Positions 14,920 to 17,586 of a DNA stretch of 17,586 nucleotides are shown here, piece by piece. Origin of the DNA: JBGRQB01 sp041725875. Its GTDB lineage: Bacteria > Bacteroidota > Ignavibacteria > Ignavibacteriales > Melioribacteraceae. The first letter of the stretch is position 1. Every line of letters begins with the position of its first letter. A program made the translations under genes and the position numbers. The notes beneath the pieces are model-generated. The model searched no databases and was not told the DNA's origin. It was given only the letters and a program-made list of their open reading frames with translations. The stretch is from the NCBI GenBank assembly GCA_041725875.1, contig JBGRQB010000083.1, forward strand, positions 1 to 17,586, written 5' to 3'.

Positions 14920-15798
14920 ATGTCGAATAAAGAATACAAAGATTTACAAAAATTTTCTAAAAGTGTCGGAATAGCAGAAGAAAACCTTGTGAAAGCATTT
15001 GAAATAGAACGTGAATTTCATCATAAGGTTTTAAATGAGCCATCGCAGGAAAAGCGTAAGGAATTGTATTCTGAAGTTTATAAAACCGTCCATAAAATTT
15101 ATGGTAAAAAATCCAGCAATATCCTCACTGATTTTAATCCCAAAAGAATTACCGTAAAACTTTTTAGAAAAGAACTTGAAAACAAATCTGTTCTGGATGT
15201 CGGCTGCGGCGAAGGATTTTTTCTGGCAAGTATTGCAGATCAGCTTAACACAAAAAGTTTGTGCGGAGTAGATACTTCAATTCCTGAAATTTCTTTCACT
15301 CATCCTAAGATAAATTTTATAGAAAAAAATATTATTGATTTTGAGTTGGATGAAAAGTTTGATGTAATTTTTTCAGATCAGGTGCTCGAACATATTGCCC
15401 CGGCTGATTTACCGGCATATCTTAACTCAATTAAAAATGCTTTGAATGAAAATGGTACTTTAATTTTAATGCTGCCCAACAGTCATTTTGGTCCGAGTGA
15501 CGTTACCAGAATTATCGACTGTTCGCAAACAGGGAAAGTTAAAGCTGAAGGCACACACCTTAATGAATCAACTTACACAGAGTTAATACCAGTATTAAAA
15601 AAATATGGTTTTTCAAACTTCAAAACTTTGCTGCCTTTACCAAAAGTAAAACAATGGGTTCCTAATTTGAGATTGAGTCCTTACATTTTAAAGTTTGTTG
15701 AAAATTGTAAATTGTTAATGTGGCTTATTCGAAAAATTAAATACTCAGGTTTCCCACTATTAAAATTTGATGTAATAATAATTTGCTCAAAAAAATAG
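14920..15798 (+). CDS. Class I SAM-dependent methyltransferase
   Basis: This 292-residue protein has a Rossmann-type methyltransferase domain. Motif I is VLDVGCGEGFF (91-101), the acidic end of strand 2 is GVDTS (116-120), motif II is FDVIFSDQVLEHI (147-159), and the post-motif LILMLPN is at 181-187. It should transfer a methyl group from S-adenosylmethionine. The first 80 residues form a charged, helical N-terminal extension that I do not recognise. The C-terminal about 60 residues (PLPKVKQWVPNLRL onward) are hydrophobic and basic and may touch the membrane. It follows the family 9 glycosyltransferase, probably in one transcript, so methylation of a sugar or glycan end is plausible. The substrate is not determined. 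The gene ends 2 nt from the convergent GT2 gene. Confidence 0.88.
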   Translation: MSNKEYKDLQKFSKSVGIAEENLVKAFEIEREFHHKVLNEPSQEKRKELYSEVYKTVHKIYGKKSSNILTDFNPKRITVKLFRKELENKSVLDVGCGEGFFLASIADQLNTKSLCGVDTSIPEISFTHPKINFIEKNIIDFELDEKFDVIFSDQVLEHIAPADLPAYLNSIKNALNENGTLILMLPNSHFGPSDVTRIIDCSQTGKVKAEGTHLNESTYTELIPVLKKYGFSNFKTLLPLPKVKQWVPNLRLSPYILKFVENCKLLMWLIRKIKYSGFPLLKFDVIIICSKK

Positions 15799-15800
15799 AT

Positions 15801-16730
15801 TTATTTGAAATCGTTTTTAGGGTAAATTGTTAGTAACTTGCAATATATTTTCGCCCGTTCAAATAATGATTTCTTTATCAATCCTCCGAAAAAGAACAAA
15901 GGAATTCTGATTAATATTCCGGTGTAATGATTTATCAAACACCCGGTAAATTTTAATCCTTTAAAATGCTTCTGATAAAACTTTATTGTCGAGATTGATT
16001 GATTGGAGTATTTAAAGAAACTATAGCTATTTGCCGATCCACCGCCAACATGATAAATTTCCGTTTCGGGAAAGTAAACAATCTTCCCGCCATTTTGTTT
16101 AACTCTGTAGCACAAATCTATCTCTTCAAAATAGAAAAAGAATCTTTCATCGAAACCTTTTAGTTCTTTAAAAAATTCTGTTTTCCCAATCATAAAAGCG
16201 CCGGTAACAATATCAACTTCTGAAACAGAATTTAATTCTTTATTCATCAAATGATATTTGTTAAAAAACTTCTTTTTTGGGAAAACTTTATAAAGAAAAA
16301 AGTTGGACATAAAACTTTCTCGGAAACCAGGAAAATCACTTACAGAATGTTGAAGCGTGCTATCAGCGTTTAATAATCTGCAGCCAAGTATAATTTTTTC
16401 ATTTTTGGTTTCAAGATATTTATGAACTTTGGAAAGAGTATCTTCCGTAAAATAGGTATCACTGTTAAGCAAAAGAATATATTTCCCTTTTGCAATTTCA
16501 ATTCCCTGATTGTTGGCTTTTCCAAATCCTAAATTTGATTTATTTTTGATTATTACCAAATCTTTAAACTTAGAAACTATTTCATCAAAACCGCTTTCCT
16601 GAGAATTATTATCAATTACAATAACTTCAATACTGAGTGAAGTGTTATACTCAAACAAACTTGATAAACAAGCATCAAGCAATTGGTGAGTATTGTAATT
16701 AACTATTATGGTACTTAGATTTATGTCCAA
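15801..16730 (-). CDS. Family 2 glycosyltransferase (rhamnosyltransferase-like)
   Basis: This GT-A enzyme of about 309 residues is paralogous to the N-terminal domain of the fusion at 7006-8991. Counted from the open frame's first codon at 16745, it shows TIIVNYN (12-18), VIVIDNNS (41-48), LGFGKANNQGIEIAKGKYILL (72-92, the most conserved stretch with the fusion), NSDT (94-97) and EEIDLCYR (207-214). The last 50 residues include a short hydrophobic patch that may contact the membrane. The open frame begins at TTG 16745. I favour the second TTG at 16730 because GGAG (16740-16743) lies nine bases before it and the protein then begins near the first strand. There is no ATG near the start. The gene is read after the deacetylase, across a gap of roughly 50-70 nt depending on the start. 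Donor sugar unknown. Confidence 0.88.
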   Translation of the reverse strand: MDINLSTIIVNYNTHQLLDACLSSLFEYNTSLSIEVIVIDNNSQESGFDEIVSKFKDLVIIKNKSNLGFGKANNQGIEIAKGKYILLLNSDTYFTEDTLSKVHKYLETKNEKIILGCRLLNADSTLQHSVSDFPGFRESFMSNFFLYKVFPKKKFFNKYHLMNKELNSVSEVDIVTGAFMIGKTEFFKELKGFDERFFFYFEEIDLCYRVKQNGGKIVYFPETEIYHVGGGSANSYSFFKYSNQSISTIKFYQKHFKGLKFTGCLINHYTGILIRIPLFFFGGLIKKSLFERAKIYCKLLTIYPKNDFK

Positions 16731-16739
16731 CTTATTAAA

Positions 16740-16743
16740 CTCC
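16740..16743 (-). promoter_or_regulatory. Ribosome binding site of GT2 gene with TTG start
   Basis: The minus strand reads GGAG nine bases upstream of the TTG at 16728-16730. It would be inside the coding region if the first TTG (16745) were used, so it argues for the later start. Confidence 0.4.
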
Positions 16744-16796
16744 AAAAAAAATATTTATTTAGTATAAGAATATAAAAAACATTCTAATTCAGGGCA

Positions 16797-17586
16797 TTAC
16801 AAATTCAATTTAAATCCGTGAAGTTTTTCATCAGGTAAAACATTTATCGACACTTTATTATCAGTCAGTTCAAATGTTTTTATATTATTTTCGGATACTT
16901 CAAATTCTATTGATTTAAATTCTACTTCTGAATCAAATGAGAAATTTAATGTTAACTCCTGATCAAACTTGTGATTATCAAAACCATCAATTAATTCAAC
17001 AAAATAATGCCATTTCGTATTATTTGATCTTGTAATTTTGTACGTAAAGCTGTTTCTTGAATAAATGTAACATACTACATTATCCATGTTTCCGATCCAT
17101 TGATTACTATTTTTATAGTAATCTAAATCTTTTTTAAACTCTTCCATTGGATAATATGCCCAGTTTCCCGGTAATCCAATACTATGATACATAAACGTTA
17201 TCCAGGAACCTCGTTTCTTATTTTCTTCAACATAGGGAATTACTTCTTCGTTAGAGTTGCAATTTTCAGATTGATAAATACTTTTTCCCATAACAACACA
17301 AGGTAAAAAATACCAGTTTTCAGGTTCTTTTACATCATCAGGACAAACATAAAACTTCTCCGATTGTGATCGACCGTAGGCTCCTCTAGCAGCAATAAAT
17401 CCGGCATCTTTATTGGCTTTTTGCGTATGACTTTTTTTACCACTTCCTCCGGGATAAGCATAAGTTCGTGGATTCATACCCCATTGAGTCATCAGATCAT
17501 AACAAAGTTTAAATGACTGATAAGAGTTTTCATAAGTCAGATCATCATGATCAATGTGTTTATGTCCATGTCCGAAACACTTAATC
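16797..17586 (-). CDS. Polysaccharide deacetylase-like protein (5' end cut by window edge)
   Basis: This looks like a carbohydrate esterase family 4 (NodB-like) protein that would remove acetyl groups from a glycan. Only the C-terminal 262 residues lie in the window. The frame is open to the right edge, so the internal ATG at 17492 is not the start. Visible residue 6 begins HGHKHIDHDDL, which resembles the His-x3-His metal motif that follows the catalytic aspartates. TYAYPGG (41-47) matches the later family motif. The segment WITFMYHSIGLPG (128-140), then DLDYY...WIGNMDNVVCYIY, resembles the end of a deacetylase barrel. The last about 70 residues are beta-rich and may be an accessory domain. 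The catalytic Asp motif and any signal peptide lie beyond 17586. The family call is moderately sure, the substrate unknown. Confidence 0.75.
   Translation of the reverse strand, partial: IKCFGHGHKHIDHDDLTYENSYQSFKLCYDLMTQWGMNPRTYAYPGGSGKKSHTQKANKDAGFIAARGAYGRSQSEKFYVCPDDVKEPENWYFLPCVVMGKSIYQSENCNSNEEVIPYVEENKKRGSWITFMYHSIGLPGNWAYYPMEEFKKDLDYYKNSNQWIGNMDNVVCYIYSRNSFTYKITRSNNTKWHYFVELIDGFDNHKFDQELTLNFSFDSEVEFKSIEFEVSENNIKTFELTDNKVSINVLPDEKLHGFKLNL

Noticed and set aside
16797..17492. A complete 231-residue gene starting at the ATG at 17492.
   Set aside because: The frame continues open to the window edge and the upstream residues carry a deacetylase His motif, so the gene is truncated by the window.

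Overview
The window is AT-rich, fully coding bacterial chromosome, with every gap between genes at about 120 bases or less. It looks like Bacteroidota or a relative, most likely the Ignavibacteria/Chlorobi side. This is an inference from three things: low G+C, mostly weak Shine-Dalgarno sites, and a dnaE-trxA neighbourhood of the kind I remember from Bacteroidota. No rRNA, tRNA or other taxonomic marker is present, so the placement is tentative. I see no tRNA, CRISPR array, insertion sequence, phage gene or integrase.

The left third, read on the minus strand from 5089 down to 1, holds housekeeping genes: dUTPase (dut), replicative DNA polymerase III alpha subunit (dnaE), a FabL/FabI-like enoyl-ACP reductase, and a thioredoxin cut by the window edge. 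The rest is a surface-polysaccharide cluster. On the minus strand it has, in transcription order, a polysaccharide deacetylase (cut by the right edge), a family 2 glycosyltransferase, two tandem family 4 glycosyltransferases, a polyprenyl-phosphate sugar-phosphate transferase (WbaP/PssY type), a soluble dolichol-phosphate-mannose-synthase-like family 2 enzyme, a large family 2 glycosyltransferase fusion, a hotdog thioesterase and a Wzx-type flippase. A two-gene plus-strand island (13832-15798), a family 9 glycosyltransferase plus a methyltransferase, interrupts it.

Together the glycan genes fit a lipid-linked repeat-unit pathway. The phosphotransferase would load the first sugar on undecaprenyl phosphate, the transferases would extend it, the flippase would export it, and the deacetylase and methyltransferase could modify it. 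No obvious Wzy polymerase, ligase or chain-length regulator lies in the window, so the locus probably continues to the right. From 9717 down to 1 the gaps are at most 34 nt, so glycan and replication genes may share transcripts.

The most unusual object is the 661-residue protein at 7006-8991. It joins a family 2 glycosyltransferase to membrane helices, a Rossmann-like domain, and a C-terminal copy of the sugar-phosphate transferase fold whose catalytic core is missing. The intact enzyme is encoded nearby (9821-11218), which allows direct comparison. The Cys/His-rich N-terminus of the family 9 glycosyltransferase is also worth a look.
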